Part shown: positions 1-12,709 of the stretch, piece by piece | Layout: the number at the start of each line of letters is the position of its first letter | Numbering within the stretch: the first letter of the stretch is position 1 | Assembly: GCA_963575745.1 (NCBI GenBank) | Contig: CAUYUJ010020259.1 | Span: forward strand, 659,088-723,087 | Length of the DNA stretch: 64,000 bases | From: Prorocentrum cordatum | Taxonomy: Eukaryota > Sar > Dinophyceae > Prorocentrales > Prorocentraceae | Reading direction: 5' to 3' | Made by a program: the position numbers and the translations under genes | Notes under the pieces: model-generated | What the model was told of the DNA's origin: nothing | Databases searched by the model: none | Seen by the model: only the letters and a program-made list of their open reading frames with translations

Positions 1-330
<330 letters not shown>

Positions 331-429
331 CCGTCGTCGTCGGAACCCTGCGCATGCTCTTCGCGCTGCGCGGTACGCGCGAGGCCACGCGCTGTTCGCG
401 TCGCTGGGTTACGAGGCGCGCTATGTGCT

Positions 430-950
430 GGATTTCACGGACCACGTCCGGGGACCGCGGGGAGGAGTAGGATGAGGACAGGGGGATGAGGAGGAGTAGG
501 ATGAGGAGGAGTAGGATGAGGACCGGAGGAAGGCGAAGCGGGAGGAGGAGGAGGATGAGAAGGAGGAGGAGGAGGAGGAGGGGGAGGGGGAGGGAGGAGG
601 AGAAGGAGGAGGAGGAGGAGCGAAGAGGAGGAGGAGGAGAAGGAGGAGTGGCTGGATGTTTCCCTTCGTGGGAGGATGATGGTTCTGATGAGGATGATGG
701 TGATGTCTGTGATGCTGATGATGATGTTGATGAAGAAGATGATGAGGGCGAGGAGGAGGAGAAGGAGGAGAAGTAGGAGGAGCAGGAGGAGGAAGAGGAG
801 CAGGAGCAGGAGGGAGGAGGAAGGATGGGAGGGATGAGGAATGGGGGGATGGAATGTGGAATTCGGGGGGTGATGGAGTGACAGGGAGAAGTGATGAGTA
901 GCGAGGGAGATGTGGAGGAGGAGGGGGGGGAGCAGGAGGACTGCCAAGTA
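430..950. repeat. purine-rich GGA/GAG tract
   Basis: Long polypurine stretch (GGAGGA, GATGAT, GGATGA units) with the pyrimidines on the minus strand. Predicted proteins on either strand are Glu/Arg- or Ser/Leu-rich low complexity. No gene is supported. Confidence 0.9.
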
Positions 951-1254
951 CGAAATAGGCTTTTCAGCGGCTTTAAGAATGCGGTGACCATCAGAGTTCC
1001 TAGTTGGATGGCTGCTGTTTACCAAAACCCACTGCTGGAAGCAGCTTCCCCTGCAAGAAGGATATGTTATGAAGGGCTCTTGGAGGTCTCACCCTGAAAG
1101 TCCGCCCTGGTTTGCCACTGATCGACGGTCGACGAACGCCAGCCCTGGTCTTGCAAGACGAAAAAAGAAGAGGAGAAGGATGATGAGGAAGTGAGGGTGA
1201 AGAGTAGGAAGCTCGGCCAGTCCGCTTTGCCCTACCCCCTGCTGAAGCCCTGCA

Positions 1255-1425
1255 GTCCTCCTCCTCCTCCCTCCTTCTCCTCCTCCCTCCTCCTCCTCCT
1301 CCTCCCCTTCTCCTCCTCCTCATCATCACCCTCCCCCCCGTCCTCCTCCTTCTCCTCCTCCTCCTCCTCGATCGTGCTCGCGGTCGTGGTCGCGGTTGCC
1401 GCCGTCGCCGTCGTCGCCGCCAAGA
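1255..1425. repeat. polypyrimidine TCC tract grading into GTC
   Basis: CTCCTCCTC-type microsatellite followed by GTCGCC units. The GC-rich sequence on either side (950-1255 and 1430-1800) shows no recognisable gene. Confidence 0.9.
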
Positions 1426-1799
1426 AGCGTTGTCAAGAACACAGGGGGGACAACTTTGTTAACGCCCCCTCCTCCCTGCCACCCCCCTTCACCATGTTCT
1501 CCCCGCCACATCTTGTTAAATTTTGTCCCGGGCGCGTGGCCGAGAAGACAGCACTCGGGCTGTCCTGCGAGCGTGGCCGAGGCGGAAGGCATCCCCCGCT
1601 ACCTCTAGCCGTGTGGCCTCCGCTCCTGGATGGCCCGAGTCCGGGGCCATGGCTCGAGCTTCGATTGCGCTCGTTGGACGGAGCCCCATTGCTCTCTCTG
1701 TGGTCTCGGCTGGGGCTCCACGTCTGGGGCGCACGCCCTCCTCACGCAAATCCCGTGGCCTTCGGGTGGGCTTCGATCTTCACATCTCGGTTGTCGAAC

Positions 1800-1973
1800 C
1801 GCAGTCCCCGAGTCCCGATCCCCGGACATCGATCGTGGATCGTTCGTCGTCGCCGCCGTGTCTCCGCGTCGGATCGTCGATCGTCGATCGTCATCTTCCT
1901 CGATCGTAGTCGTCGTCGTCGTCGATCGTCCATCGTCGATCGTCGTCGTCGTCGTCGATCGTCGTCGATCGTA

Positions 1974-2011
<38 letters not shown>

Positions 2012-2350
2012 CGGCACCGGAGCCGCAGGTCCAGATCGTCGTCGTTCGTCGGTCGCCGTCGTAGGCGTCGGCGCACCTAGGCGGCAGGTCCCGTTTTTCC
2101 TCGTGCGTCGTCGGTCGGCGTCGTCGTCGTCGTCGCCGATCGTCGTCGATCGTCGTCGATCGTCGTCCGCCGATCGTCGCTGGTCGTCGTCCGCCTGGGG
2201 CGGCAGGTCTGGATCGAGGTCGGGCTGCGGCGGGGGGACGAGACGGTGTGGCTCCACGCGGACCCCTCGGAGGGCGTGCTGGACAGGCCGCCCAGTCGTC
2301 GTCGTCGCCGCCGTCGTAGACGTCGTCCTTCTCGTGATCGTCGTCGTCGT
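1800..2350. repeat. (GTC)n / GATCGTC repeat block
   Basis: Dense GTC trinucleotides interspersed with GATCGTCGATCGTC units. It includes an uninterrupted GTC run near 1975-2010. The following 2350-2685 is unremarkable single-copy-looking sequence. Confidence 0.92.
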
Positions 2351-2687
2351 CCTCCTCCTGCTCCTCCCATCACCCACCTTACTCCGTGCATCCTCTTTCC
2401 GCGTCGCCGAGGCTAGATATTCAGTTTGAGAATGTCAAGCCCTCCAGCCTAAATGTTGGAAGCTTCTTAGACGACTGTGCATGGTGCTGAAGCGAGGGGC
2501 CACATGTTGAAACGGTAGCTGCTGGATGCTTTCACGGCGACGTGTTCGCAGTGCCAAAGGTATACAAAGGTACTTTTTTTGAAAGCGACTAGCTCTCCAC
2601 CCGTGTGCCCCGCCCGGCAGGTGGCGTTGTTAGATTTGAAAGGCAGTCCTTCGGACCCGCCCACCCTGCATACTGCGTCGCCACATC

Positions 2688-2828
2688 CCCAGGTCTACCG
2701 GGATTCTCCCTGGGTATCTTGCCATACCGCGGCCGCTATATTCCCAGGTCCGCCCGGATTCCCGGGGTATCCTGCCATACCGCAGCCGCCAGATCCCCAG
2801 CTCCACCGGGACTCCCCCGAGTATTCCG
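2688..2828. repeat. ~54-bp tandem repeat, about 2.6 copies
   Basis: Successive units begin near 2688, 2741 and 2795. Each contains CCCAGGTCYRCCGGGATTC-like sequence, and the first two also share TGCCATACCGC. Confidence 0.75.
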
Positions 2829-2849
2829 AATCCCGCGCTTTCAGGAACA

Positions 2850-4000
2850 GAAGTGAACAGAGCATAACATAACATATAACAGCGGAAATAACGGAGCATA
2901 CCATAACATACGCTTGCATCACCGAACATCGCCGAACCCAGCATCATGTGACGGTGCAAACCGTATGTACCATACCGTAGCGACACACTTTGACAGAGCA
3001 GAGCACAACAGAGCATATCACAACAGGACATGCTATACTAAGCAGAGCATAACGTGTCACAGAGCGCAGCAGGGCATACAATCGCATAACAATGCAGACC
3101 AAATCAGATCCTATCACACCACCACATGACATAGCATGCCATAGGATAACGAAGGCCGTTCTGACAGAGTGGGGCACCATATTATACTATGACAAGGCAA
3201 ACTATATGTGTCCCACTACTGCTACCACCACGACGGCGCATAACATGTATCATACGCCTACAACAGATCTTCTTACGGTTCGCATCGCCTAACATATACA
3301 ATCCATAAACTACCCCATTTTGTTTCAACCCATCATAAGCTAATGTCGCGTGCTATCGCGTAACGTCCATGACATAGCAACTATTGTGATAGCATTGCAT
3401 CACAGAACATATCGCACCATACCATGCCGTACCACCTCGTACATAAGCAGAGCGGCGCATGACATGCTATACCATACAACCAAGTGGCACAGCATACGTG
3501 CCCTAATAGTGTTACTACTGTGACAGGCACTTGAACATAATATGACCGAGCCAATCATCATTGATACTAGACAGATCTTACCACCGGATAACGCAAGCTG
3601 ATTTAACGCAAACACAAGGTTCGCATATTATGTAGCGGCACAGAGGAGACATTACTCTACTAAACCATTTCATCATATGTTCGGAACAGGGAAGGATATA
3701 TTCTACCAGCCGGTAGTATTGAGTAGTACTTTATGTTCACAAACAAACAAAGAGATAATGCATCAGTCATGTTGTATACCGCAGTATCATGGAAGGTGCT
3801 ACTAAGAACGCAACTCAGAACAATACCGGGGTGCAGTTCCAGACTAAGAGCTGAGTCTCACACTGAGAGCACAGTAGCATAACGAATGCACACACGGTGC
3901 GATGGCATAACCGCATGCACTAGTATGTTCCGATTGCTGAGCAGTCGGCCCGACCACACACGCACATCACATTTAATAGCACACATCAAGTATTCGTACA
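2850..4000. repeat. degenerate CATA/GCATAACA-rich repeat region
   Basis: AT-richer block in which short words such as ATAACATA, GCATAACA, AGAGCATA and CATACCATA recur without strict period. A smaller patch of the same style is at 4440-4510. It looks like an eroded short-period satellite. No gene is seen; 4000-4125 holds nothing recognisable. Confidence 0.65.
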
Positions 4001-4124
4001 TTTTTCCCTACCTAGGCTCTGCCTAGAGGGTTCTTACTCTCTTAGCTTAAAGGGGCCGGGCAGTGTAAATCGCCCCGGGCGGTTGCCCCAGTCCCCGCCC
4101 CGCGGTTCCCCCAGTTGCGCCCCC

Positions 4125-4336
4125 TAGCTTTAGCTTTAGCTTTAGCTTCAGCTTTAGCTTTAGCTTTAGCTTAGCTTTAGCTTAGCTTTAGCTTAGCTTA
4201 GTTTTAGCTTAGCTTTAGCTTAGCTTTAGCTTAGCTTTAGCTCAGCTTTAGCTTAGCTTTAGCTTAGCTTTAGCTTAGCCTTAGCTTAGCCTTAGCTTAG
4301 CTTTAGCTTAGCTGTAGCTTAGCTTTAGCTTAGCTT
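4125..4336. repeat. TTTAGC tandem array
   Basis: The array begins as a hexamer (AGCTTT repeated) and changes at about 4170 to an 11-bp alternation of AGCTTT and AGCTT. AluI sites (AGCT) fall every 5-6 bp. The unit resembles but is not the TTTAGGG telomere repeat. Confidence 0.95.
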
Positions 4337-4584
4337 CACCGTTACAACTAATGCTGCTTTCCTAGGGGCTCCAACTCCAAGGTAGGGTCGCACTGGGATA
4401 ATAAATTGCTCATCTGTCCAGCATGCCATCGGGGAAGAGGTTTGAACATGACACAGCATAGCAGGACTGAAGGTTGCATAGCAAACCAGAGCATACCACA
4501 TCTTTCCACACTGGAATACAATATGCCCGAACTCGTCCAGGATCGAATGATACGCGACGTGCGCGCCGATGTCAGGCTGGCGCC

Positions 4585-4930
4585 GAGGGGTGTGCCGAAA
4601 TGGCCCGAGGCCGCCATGCGAACCCTGCTACTGGCGCCTTCGGTGGAGCTCCTATGGGGCCGCGATCCTCGTGAGGGGTGTGCCGAAATGGCCCGAGGCC
4701 GCCATGCGAACCCTGCCACTGGCGCCTTCGGTGGAGCTCCCTATGGGGCCACGATCCTCGTGAGGGGTGTGCCGAAATGGCCCGTGGCCGCCATGCGAAC
4801 CCTGCCACTGGCGCCTTCAGTGGAGCTCCCTATGGGGCCACGATCCTCGTGAGGGGTGTGCCGAAATGGCCCGAGGCCGCCATGCGAACCCTGCCACTGG
4901 CGCCTTCGGTGGAGCTCCTATGGGGCCACG
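4585..4930. repeat. 88/89-bp tandem array, four units
   Basis: Units start at 4585, 4673, 4762 and 4851 with GAGGGGTGTGCCGAAATGG. They differ at only a few sites. Because 88 and 89 are not multiples of three, each frame cycles and gives overlapping spurious open frames. Confidence 0.95.
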
Positions 4931-7900
4931 AAGCGCTGTACTTGGTGGGTGAAACGCAGGGAGGGAAGAGGAGGGGGGAGGGGGCAGCGGGAGGAGGTGA
5001 CACGGGGCGCTGTCTCTTCAAAACGAGGACCCAACAACACAAGTTGGTTGGGAAATAGTCAAACAAATAGTCTGGGGACTTTTTTGTGTGTCTATGTTTG
5101 AATATTTTGGGGGTATGTTTTGAGTATTTTTTAGTTTTCGCCCGAAATCCCCCTGTAGGGGGACACGCCCGACTTAATCCGACGTCTCGCCGACTGTGGC
5201 GGGCCCACCTCCTCCGGCGTTGCACTTCTTCTGTGGCGTGGGCCTTCATGGTCTCGACTCGTTCCCCGGGGCGGGCTTTCCCGGGGCTGGCGTTCCCGGG
5301 TCGCGGTGTGTTTCTGACGGTCCCAGGTTTGTGAAGCAGCCTCCCGAGGCCGACAGCGCGTTGGTCCCCCTGCTTCCCGCGGCACCCACACAAGGAGCCC
5401 GCCGCAGGCGCAGATTTCGTGGTCGAGGCCATGTGGGTGGCTCGCGGGGCGGGTCGAGGTTTGGTCGCGGGGCGGGTCTTGAGTGGGTGGTGGGGCGGGT
5501 CGGGGTTGGGTCGCGGGGCGGTTCGCGAGAAGGGGGGGATGAGAGAGGATGAAGAGAAGAAGAGGAGGGAGAGCAACAGCCGCAGGAGGCGGAGTAAGAT
5601 GTCCATTATCCAATGCCCAATGCCCTCACCGCAAGCAGAGGAGAAGGTGGAGGAGGAAGAGCTGGAGAGGAGAGAAGCAAACTACGTACGCTCGCGCCAC
5701 AGCGTATGCAATCCTACCCCCTTTCCAATTGCGCCGAGTCTGCTCATTTCAAGGCAGGTGGCTGGTATATGTTGCTGGCTTGGGTTCTGGATGTGATTGG
5801 TTTTGCAGGCTTGTTCTGGTAGCTATTCCTTGGGGTGTTCGGTGTCTGGCTGAGGTGACTGGTTAAGTGGGTCGTTTACGTGGCTGACCTAGGTGGTAGA
5901 GTCATGGTTTTGAGGCTGCTTTCGATGGCTGGTTTGGGTGGCTGCTAGCAGGGCTGCCCAAGAGCAGCTTCCTTTCTCGAGCACTCCTGAAACAACCTCG
6001 GGCAACGAACAGCGCGACTGGGAGGGTGTAAACGAAGCCAGCCCTGGTAACTGGGTGGAGCCACACGTGCGTCAGCATACATTGGTGCCGCTGCATAACG
6101 CAGCAGGAGGGACAAGCTATGCATTGTTTCATCACGGGCACGTTGATGGCTGGTCTCTTCTGGACAGCGGTGCGCTTCACAAGATCCGTAACATACATCT
6201 GTAGCACGGTGTGCTTCCTGTCAGGCCGCGTTGTGCAAGTGCAATGTTGGTTTTGAAGCCGATGCCGGAGTTTCTGGTGAATCCTTCCCTCCAATATTCT
6301 AACGGCCACATGGGCCCCGGACCAAGCATGGGCATTCTGTATGTGGCTTCCTAAGACACATTCTGGTCACCCTCCAGGACTACCTGAATGTGTGTTATCC
6401 GATTGCAAAGTTGCGATCTTGCTCGCGACCGCATCACACAAACAGTCAAGTTTCTCTCCATGCTGCCAGACAGCTTTGGTTTTGTTTGGTATTTCGTGAC
6501 ATGCAAGTTTCTGGCCCCATTCGCGCTGCCCAGAACTGCCAATGTCGTGTTTGCGTTTTCCTCAAGGCCACGCTTCGTGTCCCATCTCATACCGACAGAA
6601 AGTGACGATTTTGCTGGACATTTCCGCAACGGTACATTTTCGGTCCGCGATCGACTACCGAACCGCCATGGGGTGGTTCCCGCGTAAAGTGCCGATCGCT
6701 CCTTTTTTTGAATCCAGGGGGTGATAGATAGGAGGGCACGGGGAAGAGGGGGGCGGGGGAGGAAGAGGCGGAAGTCGAGTGGGAGGCGAGTGGGCGCAGT
6801 TTGGTCACGAGGAGGAACTCCGTTTCGTTTGCGCTCAGCGGTGGCTGCAGGGAGCTTGTCCCTACGCTTCGCAACCAAGTATTGCATGCTCCCCGGTGCA
6901 GACCTCGAGCTCTGCGTATCAAGAAAGGGCCCCACCAGAGGCCCCTCATGTACGAGAAGGGGTGGGGGAAGAAGCTCACCATGATCTTCGCCTTCACTCC
7001 CTGGGACATCGAGCACGTCACTGCCAGGTGGGATGGTTCTCAGCAGCCCCTCCGCACTCCCCTGACATTATCTGCCACGTGCTATGCTCGTGCGTATACC
7101 ATGGCATTGCGTCGTCGGCCTTCGGCGGAATGTCCGAGCCATGCCGATCCAGGACGATGTTATTTGTCGAAGGGTCGTTGGTGACACGTCAAGTTGAACA
7201 CAGAGCTTTGAACGGTGTGCCTGCTCGCAGTGTCGATGTGGATGTGGACGCTGGTTCTTGTATTGTTAGTATATTGCCATTTCCATTCCCGCATCTCCAA
7301 ATACCTCTCCCTCTTCCTCTTCCGAATCCTGCCATGTCGTCCCGTTTCCTCTTCTATTTGCCTTTGTCTCCGCATCTGCATTCGATCGCTCATTCGTTGC
7401 GGTTTACACCTTCCCTCTTCATGTCTCTTTATTTTTCTTTCTTGTCTCTTATGCTCCAACCCTCCGTCTTTCTTCGCTCGCTTCCATCCGCTGTCTTGTT
7501 GTCCTTTCTCTTATCGTTATTATTTCTCCCTCCCTCTCTCTCGCTCGTTCTTGTTCATTATCTAGCCATGCTCGCTTTCGATATGCGGCGCTCCAGCAAG
7601 GGCTTCGCCTTCAAGGATCGCAGGAGTTGGCCTCTCCTCCTCGGCTGGAGGCAGTCGGAAGGTGGCGGAAGTATAACGGGGGTGGCTCTGCTGGCGGAAT
7701 GCCGCGGACGCCGGCGACAGCAATAGAGGCGCCCCCGAGAAATTTGTTTTTTGGTGTTCGGGGTTTCTAGAACCCAAGTGTACATATGAGTATACGAAGG
7801 TATACTTGTAGCCCTGCCTCTCTCTCTCTCTCTCTCCCTGTCTCCGGAGCTCTCCCAGGCCTGTTTGTCTCTATCCCCCCCGTCCCTCGTTTCTCGTCCT

Positions 7901-8194
7901 CCTACCTGCGGTTGATGTGTCTACTCGTTCTCACGCGGTGATTGTTTCTCTCTCTCTCTCTCTCTATCTCTCTCTCCCCCCATCGCTCTATTTTCCCTTG
8001 TGTCTCGATCTTTCCCCATCTCCCGTGTTCCTTGTTCATTCCGTGGCGGAATTGCCTCTCTCTCCAGCCTGCTCCCGATACGGATGTTCCGGTGGACATG
8101 GCTCGGGTCTGATTCGCACACCGTCTTTCATCATCCACGCCCAATCATACCTCAATTCGCTTCATCCGTAATCCCATCTAAGAGGCTGCAACTC
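4931..8194. other. intergenic sequence without a recognisable gene
   Basis: Mixed composition. It contains a purine-rich stretch (5530-5690), a pyrimidine-rich stretch (7270-7560) and (CT)n runs near 7820 and 7945-7975. Open frames here (for example minus 6351-7016 and plus 6779-7726) show no domain I recognise and no conserved-looking motif. Confidence 0.6.
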
Positions 8195-8365
8195 TCAGGA
8201 GGAGAACAAACACACAGACTCAGTTGATCGTCGATCCCTTTGGAAATTTGGGAAAATATGGGAAGTGGGAGCGAAGACGAAAACCAAGGAAATATGGGAA
8301 CATATGGGGAATCCTGGATTTGTGTGTACGTATTTTTTGGCGTGTCCCAGGACCCCTTTACTCCA
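8195..8365 (+). mobile_element. AT-rich MITE-like repeat, family A copy 1
   Basis: Begins CTCAGGAGGAGAACAAACAC and ends in TTTGTGTGT...GTGTCCCAGG. The core has AAAATATGGGAAGTGGG followed by TATGGGGAATCC. Copies 2-4 are at 37028, 51555 and 56229. The ACACAC-rich 5' end and GTGTGT-rich 3' end are loosely complementary, which suggests a MITE with eroded terminal inverted repeats. Confidence 0.7.
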
Positions 8366-8519
8366 AGAGGCTACAACTCGGATTCCATGATGTCACGCTG
8401 CCGAGGCCAGCTGCACAGAGTGCAGGCACAGAAATGAGGTAGAAGGGCGGTGTGGCACAGCAGGAGGGTGCCCGTGAGAGGGGGCCACCCCAGCAGGTGT
8501 CCCACGCCGTCCGAAGCTC

Positions 8520-8640
8520 TGGATCCTCGATCCTGGACGCCCTCCATCACCACAGATCTCCTCCTCCTCCTCCCCCTCCTCGATCATTCTCCTCCTCCTC
8601 CTCGCCCTCCACCACCACCGCCTCTGCTCTCGGCGGGTGA
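8520..8640. repeat. pyrimidine-rich TCC tract
   Basis: CTCCTCCTCC-type simple repeat. Nothing else is recognised between 8366 and 8836. Confidence 0.8.
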
Positions 8641-8835
8641 GGCCCACAGATCTCGGGAGGTCCCCAGAGGTCCCGAGATCTCCTGCAGGCCCTCGGAGGC
8701 TTCCGGAGGTTCCGCAAGGGATCAGCGGCTAAAAAACAGTCTTCCATCCTCGACCTTCACGGATCGATCGAGGATCGATCGAGGACGATCCGCGCCCCTC
8801 CTCTCTCCCTCCTCGGCGGCAGCGGTGAGGGGGGC

Positions 8836-9125
8836 GACGACGACGACGACGACGACGACCTTGACGACGACGGCGCCGACCTCGACGGCCGCGGCGGCGG
8901 CGGCGACGACGACGAAGGCGACGAAGACGATGTTGACGTTGACGACGCCGACGCCAACGCCGAAGACGGCATCGACGACGGCGGCGGCAGCGACGACGAC
9001 AGCGGCGGCGACGACGACGACACTGTTAGAATTGGCGGCGACGAAGACGACGAAGATGACGACGACGACGACGAGGAGGACGACGACGACGAGGACTAGG
9101 ACGACATCGACGACGACGACGCTCG
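8836..9125. repeat. (GAC)n trinucleotide block
   Basis: GACGAC repeats with GGC, GTT and GCC variants. They give Thr- or Asp-rich frames that are not believed to be coding. Confidence 0.93.
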
Positions 9126-9274
9126 GCAGAGGGACGCGTGGCGCGGCTCGAGAGGTACACGGAGGACTACGCGGCGACGGTGGCCAGGCGGATGATACCC
9201 GAGGGCACCCTCGACGGGCTACTCGAGGAGGCCCAGCCGCCCCTCTCGTGGGCGGCAGGCGCTGGATCCTCAGC

Positions 9275-9515
9275 AGTGCAGGTCGAGCAGTGGCGAAGCG
9301 TCCTGGCTCGCCTATAGACCTACCAAACAATGTTCTAAGAGCCTTTGGCGGTTTCCAGGAAATGTTCTTAGAACATTTCTGCCGGAGTCTATCTTGTTGT
9401 TGCCATATCGGGCTTATGTTATAAGAACCTCGTTTTTGTTCTTAGAACACTTGGGGTTCTAAGAACGTTTCGTGGTAGGACTATAGGAATGCCCGGACAG
9501 TCGGTCCCTGTTCAA
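9275..9515 (+). repeat. dispersed repeat family B, copy 1
   Basis: Starts GAGCAGTGGCGAAGCGTCCT and continues with TCGCCTATAGACCTACCAAA. A perfect 19-nt palindrome AAATGTTCTTAGAACATTT lies at 9360-9378. It ends near GGACAGTCGGTCCCTG. Other copies: 58850-58990 (partial), 61850-62085 and 62262-62490, all in the same orientation. Confidence 0.85.
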
Positions 9516-9835
9516 GCAGAGAACGAAGTAGAGAGCAGTTTGGGTGCGGAAGGGGTGCTCGTTCCTCCTCGTGCGCCCAGGAGCTTTTGGTGGCCAGAGA
9601 GGGGGCTTCGTTCCCTGGTCCGCGTTCCTTGTGGTGGCGGCTCCGGGGGTGCCCCCTCGGCCGAGCCCGCTTGTCGGCAGCAGGGGGGGGGAACAGGGCC
9701 TGAGCCTGCCCTGGAGGGTGGGCCTCTGAGGCCAGGCACCCCTGCAATCCCTCGGTTCTGGGGCGGCACCTGCTCGCCTTCTTTCGGATGCAACTCCTGG
9801 GAGGTCAAATTCTGATTTTGCCCTGGTCCGAAATC

Positions 9836-9945
9836 CAGCTGAATCCCGCTTAATCCCGCTTAATCTGGTTTATCCCCGCTTAATCCGGCTTAATCCGAGG
9901 CCCACTCCGGCGTAACAGCCCCCCAATGGGGCTTAATCCTTTTTA
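9836..9945. repeat. CTTAATCC short tandem repeats
   Basis: Six to seven imperfect copies of GCTTAATCCCG or GGCTTAATCC. The region 9516-9835 before it and 9946-10520 after it show no gene I can support. Confidence 0.8.
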
Positions 9946-10524
9946 ATCTCTCCGACGAAAACCTCCCAGTAGTTGCCTCCTAACCTTCTGCCTCCTCGGT
10001 CCACGGGTACCCTGGCATCTTGGTCGGGCTCCAGGTGTCGCGTATTCTGTAGTGTTCCAGCCCTCGGGCTGACCTGGATTGCGGAGCATGGACAGAGAAG
10101 CACGCCTCTTCTGCCTCCAGAGTGGAATTTCCCTACCGCATCCTGCTCCCACGCCTCCCCCGTCGTCCCCTCCTGCCGCCGCATCCTCTCCATCCATCTG
10201 TGCCCACAGGTAGCCATCATCGGTGGTCCGACTCTCGGCCACGCGGCCAGGGCAGCAGCTGTCCGTAGTGAGGGGCCCAAATTCGTGACACGCCTCCCCC
10301 CTCCACTCCTCGTCCTCTTCCGCCTCTTCGTTGGCGGCTCCGTGGCAAAACAGGAGCCTCGGCCTTTTGTCCCGCGCGGGCCTCGCCAAGGCCCCTTGGC
10401 GAGTCGGAGGCGCGGGCGCGCGGGGCGCGGATGGCCCGCCGAGAGCAAAGCCACCGAGACGCTCATTCGGAGACGGGATTCTGCCCCAGAAGCCTGCGGA
10501 CCGCGGCCCTTGACCCAGGCGACA

Positions 10525-10680
10525 GGAGGAGGAGGAAGAAGGAGGAGTAGAAGGAGAAGGAGGAGGAGGAGAAGGAGGAGGAGAAGGAGGAGAAGGAGGA
10601 GGAGGAAGAAGAGGAGGAGGAGGAGGCAGAAGAGGAGGAGGAAGAAGAGGAGGAGGAAGAAGAGGAGGGGGTGCAGGAAG
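10525..10680. repeat. (GGA)n polypurine block
   Basis: GGAGGAGAAGGAGGAG microsatellite about 150 bp long. Confidence 0.93.
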
Positions 10681-10889
10681 GGAAGGAGGAGCAAGCGCGG
10701 CGGCGACGAAAAATCAGCATCGCCGCGCTCTCTTTGGGGGCGCGCCCAGCGCCTGCCTCCGGGGTGGCCCGCCGACGCGCAGGCTCCCGCGGGCGCCGGG
10801 CACACCCGCCGAGAGCGCCGAGCGCTTCGCCCGAGGGCTCCTTCTCTCCCCGCTGTGGTCGCGGCGGCCGCGCGACTCGGTCGACGCAG

Positions 10890-10977
10890 ACGGGCGACGA
10901 CGACAGACGGCGTCGGCGACGACCGACGGCGTCGACGACGACCGACGGTGGTGGCGACGAAACGACGACGACGAAAT

Positions 10978-11015
<38 letters not shown>

Positions 11016-11300
11016 ACGGTCACGACGACGGTGACGACGAAACGACGACGACGAAATGACCACGACGGCGACGACGACGACGACAACGACGGTAACGACG
11101 ACGACGGTAACGACGACCACGACGACAGTAACGACGACGACGATGACGACGGCGGCGACGACGGCGGGGGCGACGACGGCGGCGGCAGCGACCACGATGG
11201 CAACGAAGACGAAGACGACGAAGACGAAGACGGCGACGGCGACGGCGACGACGACAACGACGACAACGACGACGACGGCGACGGCGACGGCGAAGGCGAC
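10890..11300. repeat. (GAC)n trinucleotide block
   Basis: GACGACGAC with GGC, AAC and ACC variants. It is a low-complexity source of Asp/Thr/Arg-rich frames. Confidence 0.93.
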
Positions 11301-11424
11301 CAGCTCTTCATCCTGTGTTGTTTGTGTTGACGGTCCAGGGTTCGCCCGTGAGGGGCGCCTTCAGCCTGATTTTGGAGGCTCCCAGGCGGGTGCGGTGACC
11401 ACACTCCATGATGAGTTAGTCGAC

Positions 11425-11605
11425 TACATGTAAGAGTTACCCTTCGCCAGAGTGACCTTTGGAGCGGGCCCACTGGGGTCCCCCGATCGCCGAACGCCAT
11501 GCGGTTGTAGCGTCTTGCGCGCTCATGTTTGGCCCCCCCGCGGCCCCCAGAAAGCCGCGCACCAAAGGTCACTCTTACCCAGGGTCACTGTTGCGTGTAG
11601 CCGAG
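11425..11605. repeat. inverted pair of a short dispersed repeat
   Basis: The left arm (11425-11460, TAAGAGTTACCCTTCGCC then GAGTGACCTTTGG) is matched in inverted orientation by 11560-11605 (CACCAAAGGTCACTCTTACC). A further direct copy is at 46829-46870. It could be a foldback element. Confidence 0.65.
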
Positions 11606-12224
11606 TCAGTGGAGATTCGGGTGATCCTTGGATTTTTGGAACTTCAGCAATGCTCCGAGGGTGTCTCGGGCGACCGGGGCCTCCGATGGGCCCAGCACAG
11701 CGCGGGGACGGAGCGTGCGGTGACGGACCGTTCGGCATGTCGACGTCACGGCGCGGTCCGTCACCGCACCGTTTTTGAGGCACCCCGACCGACAGCGGCG
11801 AACCAACTCCAGGACTGTTCTGTTCCAGGACACGCCCCTTGTGTGCCCAGCGGCGGCGAAGGCGGCGGAGGCGAGGCCCGCAGGCGCGCCGCCGGCTGAC
11901 CTACGAGCTGCCGCGCCACACTTGGGGCCACGTCTCCAGCGGGCGCTCCCGCGACCGGGGCCTGGAGGAGCCGTGCCCTTCTTCTGCAGGAGGGGGGCTC
12001 CGGGGCAAGTGCAGGGGAGATAGGCTCAGGGGAGGGAGGGAGGGAGGAGGGGGGGGGGGGACAAGCGAGGCGCGCTCGCGCCATTTCCGACATCCTGTCC
12101 CTTCCTGCCAGCCATTCCCACTGCGCAGATGTTTGTCTATCCGCGGACGCACGTCATAGCTGACCTGGAACTCCGACATCAAAAGCCCCACGGTGAGATG
12201 CGCAATCGGAATTGTGGAACTGAG
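11606..12224. other. GC-rich intergenic sequence
   Basis: No motif, RNA or credible coding region was recognised. Confidence 0.5.
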
Positions 12225-12592
12225 TACATCGGGGGAGGAGGAGGAGGAGGAGGAGGAGGAGGAGGAGGAGGAGGACGAGGACGAGGACGAGGAGGAGGAG
12301 GAGGAGGAGGAGAGGAGGAGAAGGCGGTCGGGCGGGAGGATGAGCAGGAGGACGAGGAGAATGATGAAGGAGGAGGACGAGGATGAACAGCAGCAGCAGC
12401 ACGAACTGGTCTATTAAAGACCAGAGAGCAGTACGCGGAGAGGGCTGGAGCTTTTCTTCACAGGGTCGGCAGAGAAAGAGAGAGAGAGAGGAGAGTAGCG
12501 TTCACAGTGTTTAGTTGTGGAGTAGGCACGAGGAGGCACGAGGAGGAGGAGGAGGAGGAGGAGGAGGAGGAGGAGGAGGAGGAGGAGGGAGG
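12225..12592. repeat. two (GGA)n tracts
   Basis: GGAGGAGGA runs at 12230-12320 and 12535-12592, separated by a short AGAGAG run and mixed sequence. Confidence 0.9.
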
Positions 12593-12709
12593 AGACGGGA
12601 CGAGGAGGGGCGAGGAGGACAGGACAACGTGGCTGCTCCGCTCCGCTCTGTCTGCATGCGTCCCCCGCCCTCGCCGCCATCGAGCGCCGTGTGCGCCGAG
12701 CAGTTTTTT

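Noticed and set aside
9933-11572. Long minus-strand frames over the GGA and GAC tracts
   Set aside because: Low-complexity Leu/Ser/Val runs generated by simple repeats.
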